A stretch of 64,000 nt of DNA from Albula goreensis. Taxonomy: Eukaryota > Chordata > Actinopteri > Albuliformes > Albulidae. Where the stretch lies: NCBI GenBank assembly GCA_022829145.1, contig CM040753.1, positions 18,988,384-19,052,383 on the forward strand. Reading direction: 5' to 3'. A program made the position numbers and the translations under genes. The stretch's first letter is position 1; the number at the start of each line of letters is the position of its first letter. This document shows, in pieces, positions 23,080 through 36,900 of this stretch. The notes beneath the pieces are model-generated. The model searched no databases. It was not told the origin of the DNA and saw only the letters and a program-made list of their open reading frames with translations.

Positions 23080-23151
23080 GGTTCTATGGTGTAATGGTTA
23101 GCACTCTGGACTTTGAATCCAGCGATCCGAGTTCAAATCTCGGTAGAACCT
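23080..23151 (+). tRNA. tRNA-Gln (anticodon UUG)
   Basis: This is a 72-nt cloverleaf. The acceptor stem GGTTCTA (23080-23086) pairs with TAGAACC (23144-23150), and the discriminator base is T. The anticodon stem CTGGA/TCCAG encloses the loop CTTTGAA with anticodon TTG, which reads CAA (Gln). The D arm and internal A box (TGGTGTAATGGTTAGCA) and the T arm and B box (GAGTTCAAATCTC) match eukaryotic nuclear tRNA-Gln. No intron; CCA is not encoded, as expected for a nuclear gene. A TTTT stretch about 15 nt downstream could end Pol III transcription. It stands alone in the window with no other tRNA nearby. All stems are intact, so it looks functional. Confidence 0.95.
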
Positions 23152-23469
23152 TGTATTTGTTGCATTTTCTCGCGACTTGCAATAGGATCTCTCAACCACT
23201 CGTTCCAATATGCCGCATATTACCGTTTTTTAAAATAAATATTTTAGGTTAATTCAGACAAATATAACAGAGGATAGCAGACAAATATCCTAGATCAGGC
23301 TGAGGATGTTAAAAATTTTGTCACAAATAATTACCAAATAAAAATTGCATTTGTAGAACATATAAAATAAAGTTAACAAAAGGTTTGCTGATTCTTGGCT
23401 TTTTTGGTCATTTATGTCTGGCCTCAAATCTTCATCTTCATCCAACACACACTCACAAATAAACACAAG

Positions 23470-23496
23470 TAATAATAATAATAATAATAATAATAA
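23470..23496. repeat. (AAT)9 microsatellite
   Basis: Uninterrupted AAT trinucleotides, directly visible. Confidence 0.9.
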
Positions 23497-25597
23497 AATC
23501 CCTGTCTGGGAAACATTGAAAACGATTGATCCACACCTGATGGGCACCAGCATTGACATAATCATAGGCTGCTTTCATGGTATGAAGGAGGGTATGTGCA
23601 CATTGACAATGATTGTAACTTTACAGTGACAGGCACACATTCCTCAGTATCATGTCATTGGTGGTCTTCTCACTATATCATCTTCCCTGAATATGTTGCA
23701 CTGCTTTGGACCATAGAGGAAAAATATAGATGCCCAAGTGAATTTTGTACAAAAAACAGAAAGAAATAAAATATTTGTCTGAGGTTATGGTGACATTTAA
23801 CATTGAAAGGCTATGTAGGTATCACCACTAATGAAAGCCTGCTGGACTTAAATTTTTGCTTTTTCTTCCTCTGGGTGTATAACCTCATTTTGCATTTTTC
23901 TCTGCCATTGTGTTTCAACATTGACTGAAAGAGTAACAGAACTGAAAAAATGATACTTGTTTGCACTCAATGTGCAACAGTGAGGTCATCATCACTTATA
24001 GGGTGACCCTTGTGTTCACCGATGGCATTTCAGGAATTGCAAAAGAGTGGTTAAAATGTGAAAATTCAGAAATTCAAAAGACTCTGAAAATTGAGAGTGG
24101 GAACATTGTTTTTAAAATGGGTATGGAATTTTTTATTTTGTATTTTTTCACCTTGTTGAGTCAGAGATAAACTGTGACCAGTTTTATCAGTTCACCAGCA
24201 GGGGTCAGTAAAGCCTCACTGCGCAAATGCGCACGTCTTTTGAGCAGGTCCATATGAACTACTCAGTTAGCGTCACATATCCGGATAGCGAAACATAAAT
24301 AAATAAATAAAAACATTACAAACAAATAGATAAATAAATACAACGGTTGGACATGTTTAAGTTTAAAATGTCTAACCGAATATTGATCATAAAATAGTTT
24401 ATTAATGTTCATAGTAAAACATGCATACCTTAATTTATCCAGCATACGTTTCCCATCACAAAATGGGTAAATCTACTTGCAGATCATGTATCAGTAGAAA
24501 CAATGACATCCTCTCCAAAAAAAATGGTATGCAAAATGTACCTCTTTTTCAGTATTCAAATTTGCTAGTGGAATAATGCCATCACTCCCATATGTTTGCA
24601 CACATTCACACAACCACAGAGACACACCTAGACATGCATACCTACACACATGCACTCATTTTATAACATGAATATAGTTTTAATTTTGTTGTACCACACT
24701 TTTCTTGTGTCAATGTTAATGATTGACACATTATTACTTACAGTAGTTGCAACATTAATTCCTTAGTTTGATTTACCTTATTTTTTATGACTCTGGTCCT
24801 CAACACCACCTCTAACCTGATCTCTGTGAGAACCCTGTGTTTTCTTTGCTGATCTCTTTCACCCAGCTGGAGCCTGTAGCATGTGTACATGTATGACTTG
24901 CTCTGTCTGTCCATCTGGCTATATGCCTGTTAGGTAGTCCACCTTTCCAACTGTTTGTCTGGCTATCAGTTTATTAGGTCCAGCATATTTGTTATATATT
25001 TCAGTAGTTGAGAGGTGGTGTAAAATAGATGGGCTGGATTTGGATTTGCCATGCCAAGTCATTGCTACAAACAAAAATGGGATCACAAGATAAAGGTGAT
25101 CTGCATGTAATAACCACTTGTGAACTTAGCGGCTCTTAGTCTAGTCATAATTGGGTGTTCCGCATTTTGGGGCCTCCCAAGGCTTTGTGCAGAATTAATG
25201 TATGTTTACATTACCACTGGCCTGTCGACAGTCATATCAGCATATCTCATTGAACTGTTTAATGAGACAGAGAGTATGATGCAATATTTCCTCGGAGTTG
25301 CACTGTCACAGGCGAGGGGGAAGCTGTAATTCAGAACAAATGTGCTCCAAGTATTCAACGATCCAAAAACTTTAACAATCGTGAGCAAGGGGGTGCTGGG
25401 CTAATATTTTCCACATACGCCATAGCTAGTCACATAAGGCCAAGAGGAAAACAATATCATAAAAATATAACGACATTGTTACTATTTATTGTTGAACTTC
25501 TGCAGCAAGTTCATGGTGAGGCAATTGTCATGTGGTAATGCTTAGCATTGTAGTAAGGACAGGTACTTGCGAAAACAAGTGTTATTTGTTTGTAGTG

Positions 25598-25755
25598 TCC
25601 CACCCATCTATCCATTGACTACCCATATCATCCAATCTATCGCCATGTGGGAGTGGGAGGCAAGGCTGGAGCCTATCCCAGAGTGCGTTGGATGAAAGGC
25701 AAGGAGATAACCTGAACAGGTAGTTAGTCCATTGCAGGGTGCTCCTGCAGAATGG
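25598..25755 (+). mobile_element. Decayed copy of a widespread teleost interspersed repeat
   Basis: CCATCTATCCATTGACTACCC, GGCTGGAGCCTATCCCAGAG, GGCAAGGAG, CTGAACAGGTAGTTAGTCCA and TTGCAGGGTG occur in the order of a repeat very common in fish genomes (CCATCCATTATCT ... GCTGGAGCCTATCCCAGC ... CCAGTCCATCGCAGGG). Mutations throughout mark it as old. Class not assigned from this fragment. Confidence 0.6.
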
Positions 25756-28700
25756 AATAGCAATAATAATATTATGTGAGATCTATGTAACTGTGATTAC
25801 TAATATGATATATCTAACCTTATTAAAGCTCCTTCATGTTTCATGATCCAAAATATGATAGCTGATAGTTTTGCATTGTTTTATGTTCATTTGCTTACTG
25901 GGAGTGCTGGTTTTGAGTGCCCTCATGTAACATGGCACTCCAAACCCAATGGGTTGGCATCACTAGACTTCTCCTCTGGGAATTGCATTGTGGGTAGATC
26001 TCTGTGTGTCTCCTCTGAAATTGAATTCTACTGCAAAATTTACAGAGGGAGAGATAGGGAGAAAGAGCATGGCTGACAGCTGACAAGCTCTGACATGCCA
26101 AAACATCTCTTACTCGCCTATTTTCATAAATTGCTCCAAAGTCTCAAACAGCACAGTACAAAAATAATTAAACTCATGGCTGCGCTTGAAAAACTCATTG
26201 GATTTGTTGTTCATTCCTGTTCTTCCATCCAGCTTTCTGAGCAATGACATTTGCCTGGATTTGGCAGTTAAAAAGGCTCATGGAGGCATAGGTCTCTTCA
26301 ATGATCCCTCTGTTATGGCTTTGTGTAGAGCTGCACAGATCAGAGAGATGTGACTCAGCTGTGCCCTGTCTGCTCTGTCTGCCAGGCACAGTCCCAACAC
26401 CGGCAGGGAAGTTTGGTGTATAAGTCACCCATTAGCACACAATGTCATTCCACTGATCAAGGCAATATGGCAGAACGTTTATAACTTGTAGCCAAATCAA
26501 CACCACAAAATATTAAGTGTCCTAGTAATTGAATTCCTTTGTAATCTAAAGGGCAAAAAGGGTGAGAGTGCAGTCTATTTCCATTTAAAACGATTATTCA
26601 AGTTTCTTCTATGGGTTTCTGCTATCACTTTCAGTCTATAAATTATCATTATGACACCAACCATAGACATATGAAACAATGTTCTTAATATTCTGTAAAA
26701 AGATATATTTATTTAAAATTCCAGATCATATGCAAGAGTTCTACTGGTTAAAGGATTTAAGTATTTTAAATAAAGGACTTCACACAGTTCTGCATCCAAG
26801 TAATATAAACCCACACACTACTGAAATGTTGAAATAAAGTTACACCATGTTAAGCACAGGACATGATACTAAATGCAAAAGCTGAATGTTAATGAAGTAT
26901 TAAGTTTTGTGAATTCCAGAATAGAAGGTTCTTCAGTTAGCTGTCAATCATTGACTTAACACAAATCACCATGATTGGTTCGATCATTTATACTGATGCC
27001 ATGTGTTGCTCCACCCATTTTGGTTTTATAAACAGTAATTCTCCCACCACTGTTAGAATACTGTGTTTAATCAAACTGTAACAGTGACAGGTACCTTTAC
27101 TGGCTGAGACTGGAAGCTTGTTCACAAAGTCCTGTTTTCCACAGGGAAATACTTATGACCTTATGTAATGTGCATCAATTTAATTTATTACCAAAAAGGT
27201 ATATTTATTAAAAGGAGGCTTTATGTTGAAATGGTTAGCCTGCTATTCCCAGGTGGTTTTTTCCTAGAGAATAATATTCATTTCCCCCTTAAAGAAAATA
27301 ATTAGTGGGGAGGGGGCATGAATAGCTATGCTTGGTGTGGGAGTTAGACAGAGGGTGTGGTGAGTGAGGACTTTTTGGTGTGGATTTCACTGTTGTAATA
27401 TGACTAACCAATCCACTTTTTAACTTCCTTTTTCCATTACACCAGTGAAGACAGCTGTCTGACACAGGTCCAAATGAATAATGTCCTTTTGCTTTTTTAC
27501 TGCTACTACTATTCATCCTCAAGTCTTTATTTCATGGTCCCATAAATACTAAACATTTTAAATGTGAATGTTTAAAAACAAGAAAAAGACCATTGAAGTA
27601 TTTTGAAGCACTATATATACACCAAGTGACAGCAGGTTAACTGTGTAAGAAACAATTATCTGTTACTTGTTATTCCCAGAAATTACCAAATTGTTTCAGT
27701 GGACTGATGTGCAAAGCCACCCCAGGTTATGCAGGGAGTTACAATGACTTTTTTCTGGCACTGAACATTTTATTGCACACTCTGCTATTTTTCCCTGTCA
27801 CACTGTTTCCCTCTCAAAGCCTCTCAGTCTGCTGTACTCAGGCCCTGGGGCACTGCGGGCCAGGGGCCGAGCCTCCAGCCTTCCCCTCAGTGTCCAGCCT
27901 CCACTTTCATTTTTTCCTCTTTCCTCCATTCTTTCTTCCCGGCAGCTCTTGGCAGAAGAGGGATGTTGTATTTTCCAGCAGTGTACCATGGAACCCAGCT
28001 CTCCCTCTCCCTACGCTTTTTCTCTCACTCCCCTGTCTCTCTCCCTCCCTCTCTTTCTCTCAGCAGCATACAGACTACAAAATGATTAACAACAGCCCAG
28101 TTTTTGTGTGGTTAAGGTGTCATCATAACGTCCTGTGCACAGTTGGGGTATTTGGCCTTTTTCCTTATTATTTACCGTTTTTTCTTCTTTAGTTAGTATT
28201 TTAACTGGTATGTAACCATGCGAGGCATTGTTTTTCACCTGTATTTGTGTGGTTTGATATAACGATCCAAAGAGCAAACCATGCTCCCTCTCGCCCCTCT
28301 CACTCTGCCCAGGCCTGCCCCCTCCATGGCCCCTCACGCTGGACTGAAAGCCCTGCTGATGCCTAGCTGATGGGTCAGGTGTCACAGGGCTCAGGAATGA
28401 AGGGATACAAGCCTCGCACTGTTCCCCAAGTTAGTGCTGCTGCAGGTTAGATAAGCTGTAAGCTTTGTGGGCTTACATATAATCAGGCTCTAGGTGTTAC
28501 CCACACCTTCCCCCAGTCTCTTTGAACATATGAGTTATTAAGTTTGACACTGCAGAGCAAAGAATCCTCCGAGTTAGAGGGTGGCTGATCATATGATGTA
28601 CAAAAACAGCCAGTAGAGGTGATTGCTCCTAAAATGGTCTTACAACCTGAGAAAGTTCTACACATGAAGATTGTACTTGAAAGCACTGCTTCATGGAAAG

Positions 28701-28785
28701 TGTGTTTTAAGGCAAAGTCTGAAAAAGGCACAAAATAATGAACAATATGATTAATTTTATACTACTGTTATACTGCTGTGGCTGT

Positions 28786-28787
<2 letters not shown>

Positions 28788-28820
<33 letters not shown>
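28788..28820. repeat. (CTG)11 trinucleotide repeat
   Basis: Eleven uninterrupted CTG units, preceded by imperfect CTGTGGCTGTGG. Not in a recognised exon. Confidence 0.95.
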
Positions 28821-28822
<2 letters not shown>

Positions 28823-29100
28823 AGAAATATAACCTTAACCAGGGTGTCCTTCCAAAGCTCAAAAACACACATCTATAGAACACAAATAACAAATAAAGAA
28901 ATGCAGGTCCAACAGCATATTGCACAATGGTCTTGAGCCAATGGGTAAAAAACAATGAGGCACTGTATATCCTTGTGTAATCTGTGTGTCATTATTATAT
29001 AATCAATTTTGATATTTCAGCTCCCAAACAGTTTGGTTTAAATATCTGTCATTGATACAGCTGAAGTAATGACACCAAAACATATAGAAACAAATGAAGG

Positions 29101-29184
29101 CTTAACTAGTCTATAGTTATAGTGCCTTTCTGAGCATGAAGACTTAAATAGTATATAGTTATAGTGCCTTTCTGAGCACAAACT
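29101..29184. repeat. 42-bp tandem duplication, two copies
   Basis: CTTAACTAGTCTATAGTTAT starts one unit at 29101 and CTTAAATAGTATATAGTTAT starts the next at 29143. The following AGTGCCTTTCTGAGCA is identical in both. Few mismatches, so the duplication is fairly recent. Confidence 0.85.
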
Positions 29185-29479
29185 GGTAGTACAAACACAC
29201 CATGGCCACATTTCCTTTTGAGCCCTTTCAGAAATGATTCACAGAGAAATAAAACACATTGCTCATTAAGTCAATAAACTAAGCACATAAACATTAAGTA
29301 AAACATTGAATCTTTGTAAGTCTCCAATGTACACCATTTGAGCAACTTAAAAATATATTAACAGTCTAAACATTATGTTTGAAATATGCATCTTCCACTG
29401 TAATTTTTCACCCAAAATAATAACACAGGTGAAAACTCTTCAGTTTTGGTGTGTCATATGGTGTAAGCAGAAAGCCATT

Positions 29480-30080
29480 TCAAAAAACCTTCCGCTCGAG
29501 GCAACCTTTGACCTTAGCAAGCATGTAAAAAAAGACTCACTCTTCAAACTGTCAGCCTGAATGGGGCAAGATATGTGGAGTCACTATATTAATGCAACTG
29601 ATTCATCTCTGCATTTCCAGATTATAGTGGACAGCCACCTCAAACGCATGTTTCACCTTTGACCCACCTAAAAATCTTGGCGCTTAGTAAAGATGACAAT
29701 CAGCATGCTACGCACCAGGTCTGCAGCCCCCCATTCACACCATATGCATGGCGTGACCAAGGCGTTGGGACCCTATTTACTTTTCTCTGTCGTGGATGGT
29801 CGTTCGCCATGGCCGACAAGAAGGGCCACAACCTGCCTTTATGGATTTATGGGTGATGTGGCAGAGTATTCCCCACTGTGAGATAATGGGGCATGGAGCC
29901 GCAGAGGCCAGCAGCAACAGTGGCCCTATAAAAATATATAAATATATAAATCCATCGACAGGGCAGTGCTGAGGATGGCAGCAGGCCAGGCGTCATTGCC
30001 TCCCCGCTTTTCAAAGAAGTGCAACATTGTCCAGTCCGGCCTCCTGCAACAAGGCCCGTTTAAACATGAACATGAACTCA
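29480..30080. promoter_or_regulatory. Candidate distal regulatory element with two DR1-like motifs
   Basis: This is a GC-richer, high-complexity segment in AT-rich intergenic DNA. ACCTTTGACC occurs at 29504-29513 (context AACCTTTGACCTTA) and again at 29655-29664 (context CACCTTTGACCCA). The reverse complements resemble AGGTCAAAGGTCA, the DR1 site of HNF4/RXR/COUP-TF-type nuclear receptors. AT-rich MEF2/SRF-like sequence is at 29925-29950. Frames here carry no recognisable protein. Function is inferred from composition and motifs only. Confidence 0.3.
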
Positions 30081-33000
30081 GACTCCAGACCCCCACAAGA
30101 CTGCCCCCGGCTTCTCCACAGACTCCAGAGGTCTTCATGCGCTGCTCTTTTTTTCACAGAGAGTAAAACATGCAGAAAGAAACATATAGTATGCACTGGG
30201 TCAAAACAGTCAATGTCCTGTGGTATCTGTGAAATAATTAAAATTCCAGCAAACACAGACCATTACTGAGACATATTTACAGTTTTGTTGATATGCGCCA
30301 CGACCTGATATATATTAAATCCAGATTTAACTTTCAGAAATATATAATCCGTGGATTCCTCTGGATATCATACACAGTCATTTCCGGTGTCTGGCTGTCT
30401 TCTTGACACATAAGGTAGCACAAACAGCTTTCTGAAGTCACACTTGACACATGGAGAAATGTTTCCTTCCCCAAACTAAGACAACATTGGCATATGGAAT
30501 TAATAACAGACAAAAATATTCAGAAAGAGTGCACTCTGGAATGTCTCCTATAGCTTTCCCAATCCTGTACCAAGATAATGACCATGAAATCTAAGTATAT
30601 GAGACCTTTTTGCCCAGTGAGGCTGCCCTGCTCCTATATGCATTCTCCGGAAGGTGCATTGTAAGACACCTTTCCTAAATGAAAATGAAAATTGAACTCA
30701 ACCCCAAAAAGGAACCAGTCCAGTAAATTCCAAATGTACATTTTGCTTTGCTAAGGAAAAAAAAAAAAACTTTTCGGCACTTTGATAATTGTATGTCTGC
30801 TTAGAACTTCATGGAAAAAGCAGGGCAAGAATCCTAATGGTTGGATACCGTATTTCAAAGAGTGGTGCACTGAAAGCAGGGGAAATATGATCATTCCATC
30901 GGTTGATAAGGAATGTGAGGAATGACTCTAGTTCAGGGGTTTTAGCTCAGGCTCCTTGCCTGGCGTTATTGTCTAAGCTGGCATTAGATGGAGGAATGCT
31001 GGAGGGGGACGGGGGGAAATCTTAAGTGCACCCCACTGCTGACAGGAAACTCAGCGAACCATCGGATGTTTAGGCTTGGGTTCCCTTCCTTGTGCAGGTG
31101 AGCGGTCTGGTGCAGTCCAAGCGTAACCACGCAGCTATAGGCATTAGTAATAGAGCCGTCTCTGCTCTGCAGTTCACACCCCTCTTGCTGCTGACAGGAG
31201 CAGAGAAGGTGCAGACGTTATTGTTTTTGCTCCAGTGGCAGACTCCTTTCTTGTCTGGCTCAGCTGTATTTTACCCAGGAAACAGAGTGTAGGTGAGTCC
31301 TACCTATTTCTCCCATAATGTTCCCTCAACATTCAAGATTTTTGTCTGATATCTAGTTGGTACTGAAATAAAAGTCTGTGTCCACAACACAGTGGATGTT
31401 TATGAAAGAGGGTGGAATTTATGAAAGGAAAACACAACATTGTGATACTGTAGTATAAACCTTTAGGAGCTGGGCTTGTTCCCCTGGAAGGTTCAGGTTA
31501 AATTTTCAGCTGCTGTTGAAAAAGGTCTTCAGCAATTACCTAATGGTACATATTGAAAGAGTTTAAAATCATGAGCTGTGTAAGTCACTCCAGATAAGGA
31601 AGTGGCAAAATTTAAATGTAATGCAGCACTTGAAACCACAGGTTAAGTCTTGTCATGGTAAATGTGCCATTAACAAACATTGAAACTGGACATGCAAAAC
31701 AGGTCATTTCTCACTTGTTCTAAAGAAATCACATTTTCACAGTTGGCTGGGAAATACTAGTCGCATCCACTGGGTTACAAATAGCAGAAGTAGAAAAAGC
31801 ACCTAAAATTTACCCTTTAGATTTTAATTTTGATTAACAGATGATAATTCTCACATTTTTTTAAATTTTACTTACCTCAAATCTTAATATTTATTAAAAG
31901 GCTTTTACATTACATTTCATTTCACAAAATGTAGTGCATAATTCAGCATACATTCAATATATTACTGCAAATATGCATGAAATCACAATGTGCAATTCAA
32001 AATAAAGCATAATAACTTCCTTACATTTTTCATGCATGTATTTTTCATCGTTCAAGTTACATCTAACGTATGAGCATGTCAGAATGAGAGTACTATAACA
32101 TACGCCTTTTCATGATACAATAAGAATGGAAAGGCACCAATAATGTGCTTTTTCTGTATACATTTACCCGAGTAATACATTTCAGGGAATGTTTTATTTA
32201 TTTGCTTTTTACTAGAATAATTTATTTCATGACCCAAAGTGGGAAAGAGTGATAGAGGTTTTCAAGACAGGACCTGAGCAGCTGTGCAACAGTCAAATTC
32301 TTCTGAGTTTCTGTAGAGAAGCAGGAGAGAGGAGCCAAAAAACAAAGCCTGCCAACAAACTGTTCAAACTTGTGAAAAGTGTCTTTGATCATGACTGGGG
32401 ATTTTTTTCAGATGGCCGGTTGAAGAGCTGCACACATGTGTTTACAATCTGTGCAGTACTCAACAGTCCCCTTAAAATTCTCTTTATTACAGCAGCTCTG
32501 GAACTGTGAATGTGTGTAACGTATGTGGTGATGTGCAGTGTTAATGGATCTCAAAATAACACTGCATACTAATATGAGAATGACATATCTGCCTCAGGCC
32601 TGCCCTTAGAACCACATAGCCATTGTGCGGCCAGTCATAACGTTTCCCGAAAAGAAACACATTTCATCAGCAGGCCAACAGATCCCATTTGCACTACACA
32701 GCTTCCATACTTTTTCATTTTCTCCCTTTTCTCACCCGAACTGAACTATGCAATCAGCCTAACCACACCCCTCCCCCGCATACTCAGGAGGAGGAGGTTG
32801 CCCATCTGACATGTGTGGTGATTAGCCTTGGAAATTTTTCACATATGCAACATCAGTCGCACACTGCGCCAGGAATCACCACATGTGCAGCTTACAAACC
32901 TTAAAAGTGCCAGCACAGCCAGGGGGTCACTGGATAGCAATAAGATTCCCGACTACATTGGTAATCACCAAATTTACAGTGTGAGCCTAAGACCAGGGTT

Positions 33001-33859
33001 GGTACTAGCAAAGCTGGGGTTCAACCTCCCTGATGTGGGATATACAAGTGTACAGTTCAGCTGTGAAGAACTGTACATGTTCATGCACAAGACAAAACAT
33101 TAATGCTGTTGACGCAATTACAGTTTGTCTTATGTGTATACTCAGAGTAAGGTAGAGAACAGAAGAATCTGTCATATGTCATCTCATATATTAACAAAAC
33201 TGTGCTGAGTGCACAAGCTGACATGAAACAGTTCAGAATAAATACAGATCATTCTGGTCATATTCCCATTTACATTCATGATAATACCATGACACAAACC
33301 TTCCCAAACAACCCCAGAACTTCTGCCTTCCAAATATACTCGACACATTTATATCTTAAGGAGTATTTACTTTACGTAAATGGAGACGTTTTGGACAGTT
33401 TGGTCTGTATTTTTTAGCTGGGCCCTGCTGCTGCAGTAACTTAGTATTTAAATATTTTAAAACCTCAATTAAATCCCAATCCCTCAAGTATCCTTTTAAT
33501 GAGGCTAAGGAGATTAAGAGGATGACTTTCAAAAGAATGCAAACATGGAATACATAAAACAGTATTCTGAGTGCATGCTGAACTGCTTTTTAATTCGGTG
33601 CTTCCATATATTGTGATGTCAGTAATCTTTAAATGAGCACAAATTCCCAGCTAATCTAATGACTGTAATGTGGTTTTTCATTCAACTGATTGGCATTGGC
33701 TCAGTTCAAATTAAGTTTACAATCAAATTGTGCTTGAATTGTGTTCAAAATGGCCTGTAAAGTGTTGTAACCAATCTCTGCAAGTCTGAACATGCTAGAC
33801 TATTGCAATATTTTTTATATGTGTGATATGAGTATTGAAATGTAGAGATATTCAACATT

Positions 33860-33916
<57 letters not shown>

Positions 33917-36900
33917 CTGGCACCAAAGCACAGCCTGCAGGCTGACTCAATGGGTGGGCCCACTCTGGGTCCCCATAGAATTCCCAATATATGGTTGAGA
34001 GAGGGTTTTGGGGTGGATCCCATTTGGTCAACAGAATCACATCAAACTGTTGCCCATGGAGACTGTTCCTGAGGTGGTAAGAAAATCAGAACATGGGCGA
34101 CCTTCAACATACAACCCACACCCATGGAGTGTAGTGCTAAAGAAGCATGGACTGGAGACAGCAGGAGAATGGCAGCAAGCTAGATATATGTGTCATGCAA
34201 AGGAAGCAATATTGTGTTTTGAAAGGGGGTTAAAGAGACTTTCTCAGACCTTGTCAACTGAGCCATTCTACATTAGCCATGTTTTTTAATACCTTGGTAG
34301 TCAAGATTATAACCCATGAAAAAAAGACCATTTATATTAGTGTTGTTCTATCATGCTTCTACATGCACATTTATGAAGAATATTTGATCACGTCTTCAGA
34401 AAGTTATCTTGCCATTTTGAATAACTTAATGAAGTCATTCATGCTTTATTACACAATTAACAAATGAACTGGTTAGTTAGCTGCCTTCCAAGCTTGCCCT
34501 CAGGTTTCTTGTTGGATTTAATTTCCAACTGTTGCCTAAACATCCAAGTAAATGCTCATCTATTTAGTTCACTCATCTTTCATGTCTAATGTTTCCAGAT
34601 GGATTACAATCTGACCACAACCTGTGAAAACTGTTCTCCATTGCCTTGCAAGCTAGCATGTCCACCTTGTGCATCACTATCTTTGAATAGTTTGCACAGA
34701 TATGACAGCATTTGGCAATGGTCCTTTATATAGCTCAGGGTTTAAAAACAAACAGGCCACCAATTCACAAGCAACATTGGTATCAAGTCAAAAGGTTTGG
34801 AGATTTTAGATGTCCTATTCCTATGCAAGTGGAATGAGACTCAATCCTTAGCCAAACATCTGTGGAGTCTGGAGAGAGACATTAAGGATAAAATCACATT
34901 TTATGTTTACATTACATGAAATTTCACCCCCATCCACCCCCCATCATATTCAGTCAAATCAGTATTAATATTTACTTGAACGCTTAATGGCTGTTGACAA
35001 TATATGTTTGTGTTCAGAAACCTCAATAATATTTGGAAAGAAACAGGGTAAATAAAATAGTTTTGAATGTGGGTTGACATGGTTCTTTGCCAAATTTGCA
35101 AATCACTAAGATAGAGAACAGCTCTTCTGTAGCCTGCAGTTTATTTTCAGGAGTAAAGCATGCATATTTCATTTGGTCAAGATATGCAATTTATAATCCA
35201 GCTCTAATCCTATAGGAGGGGAGAATCCTTCCCTGCTTCCCCCTTCTTCCTGCCACTTGTTCTAAATTAGTCTTGTTGGAGAGCCAGGGATAAATCAAGG
35301 GTGGGTTTGTACTGTACATTTGTAGAGCAGGATGGAGTCTGGGCCGTAAATCAGGCCCCTGACAGGATGTCATGAAGTTAGCTCAGCCTTTGGCCAGAGT
35401 GGCCACAGTCCCACAATGCACTGTAGCTCTGATGATTAATTTACCCTGAGGCAGCACTTCTGACCCCCCCTGCTCCTTCAAGCCCATGCTGTGGGTTTGC
35501 AGCCACAGTTCTGGGAAATTTTATTCATCATCAGGGAACAAAGATGGAATATGTGTGGCCACTCATAATTGTTCATATTGTTTTTTCCTGCCACTTTATG
35601 GACAGGTTTATGGAGAGTAATAGGCCATATCAAATGAGGTAATGAGTAACTTATTGATCACATGATTTAAACATCTAGGATGGTATCTGTACTACCATAA
35701 AACCTTTCCTCACATTTTCTAACATTTCCAGTTTTCTTTGTTATGCCATTCAGAAACAGAAATCATATGGTTCTGCTATATTGGTTTCTCTCACTATTTT
35801 GAAAATTATTATATTATTAAAAACATCATGAAGTGAATCATATAAAATAGAGATCTACAATTTTTGTCAATTGTTGACTTAGTACAATCAACCAAAATGT
35901 TTCTGCTCTTTTCAATAAAACACACTGATTGGTTCTTGTCATTTAGTTATCCAATGGTTTGCTTTTGAGGTGGTTTAGGATTATGGTCTGATTTAAAGTA
36001 TATTTTGACAGTTACTTTGTGAATGGAGCTATCCAAATACATTTGATTTAAATTACTTAGCTCATGGGAAACCAATACGCAACTGATACAGAAATATTAT
36101 GTTTATAGTTTCACAAAGTGAAAATGATTTTTCTGAATCTAGAATAAATGATAGGTGACAAAAGAGCTTTTTGAATAAACCAGCCCTGTATTGGGCCTCA
36201 TCATCTGTGCTTGGACAGTGTCTGACCTCAACAGCTTTACATCTGCAGTGAGAGTCCACTGCTCATTTCTTCTGTCACAAGACAAGCGCAAAGTACTGAA
36301 AAGTAACACAGCTGAGCTTTGAGTTTGGAACAGTTTGGGGACTGTGTATGTGGAATGATTCTGGCAGCAATGCGAGCTCCACAGGAAACATGCAATGATC
36401 GCTTAAGAAAGTATGGGCTTCACCCACAAGTAGGTGAAATGTTAGCATGCTCTTCATCCTTGTCAGTGAGATCTGATGTTAGCACCAGTCTGGAAACCAT
36501 GAATCCAGAGATGAGTGACAAGGAGAGAGCTGGAGGAGGTTACAGGTTGGCAGACTGCCTAAACGAAGATATAACTAAATGACAGACTCAGCCATTAGAC
36601 GGCCACCTAATGATTTAGGCATTTCCCTGAAGTTTGAGCATTGCTGAAAAAGAATGTCCCTCTGTGTCCTGTAAAGAAACCTGTATACCTGCTGAAACAT
36701 GCCAGGACAACAGCTCAAACCCTTCCTACTTTCTTTGTCAAGGCTTGTGCCGTGGTCACGGTCAAATAATCAGCCAAGTTTCTGAATCACTAACCCTCCA
36801 ACCTGGCCCCAGCAGAAATCATGCAGTACAAGTCAAGCTAACATTATGAATTTAGCTGGTTGTTCTGTAGTTACATATATAGTCTTTCTGGTTACTAGTA

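Larger units (their letters stand above)
23152..29479. other. Intergenic, no gene recognised
   Basis: AT-rich DNA with no recognisable exon. It holds (AAT)n at 23470, a fish repeat copy at 25598, (CTG)11 at 28788 and a 42-bp tandem duplication at 29101. The 161-aa plus-strand frame at 27707-28192 is pyrimidine-driven (Leu/Phe/Ser/Pro-rich) and judged non-coding. Confidence 0.6.

Noticed and set aside
27707..28192. 161-aa plus-strand open frame
   Set aside because: Composition follows a pyrimidine-rich stretch (Leu/Phe/Ser/Pro). No recognisable domain, Kozak context or splice structure.
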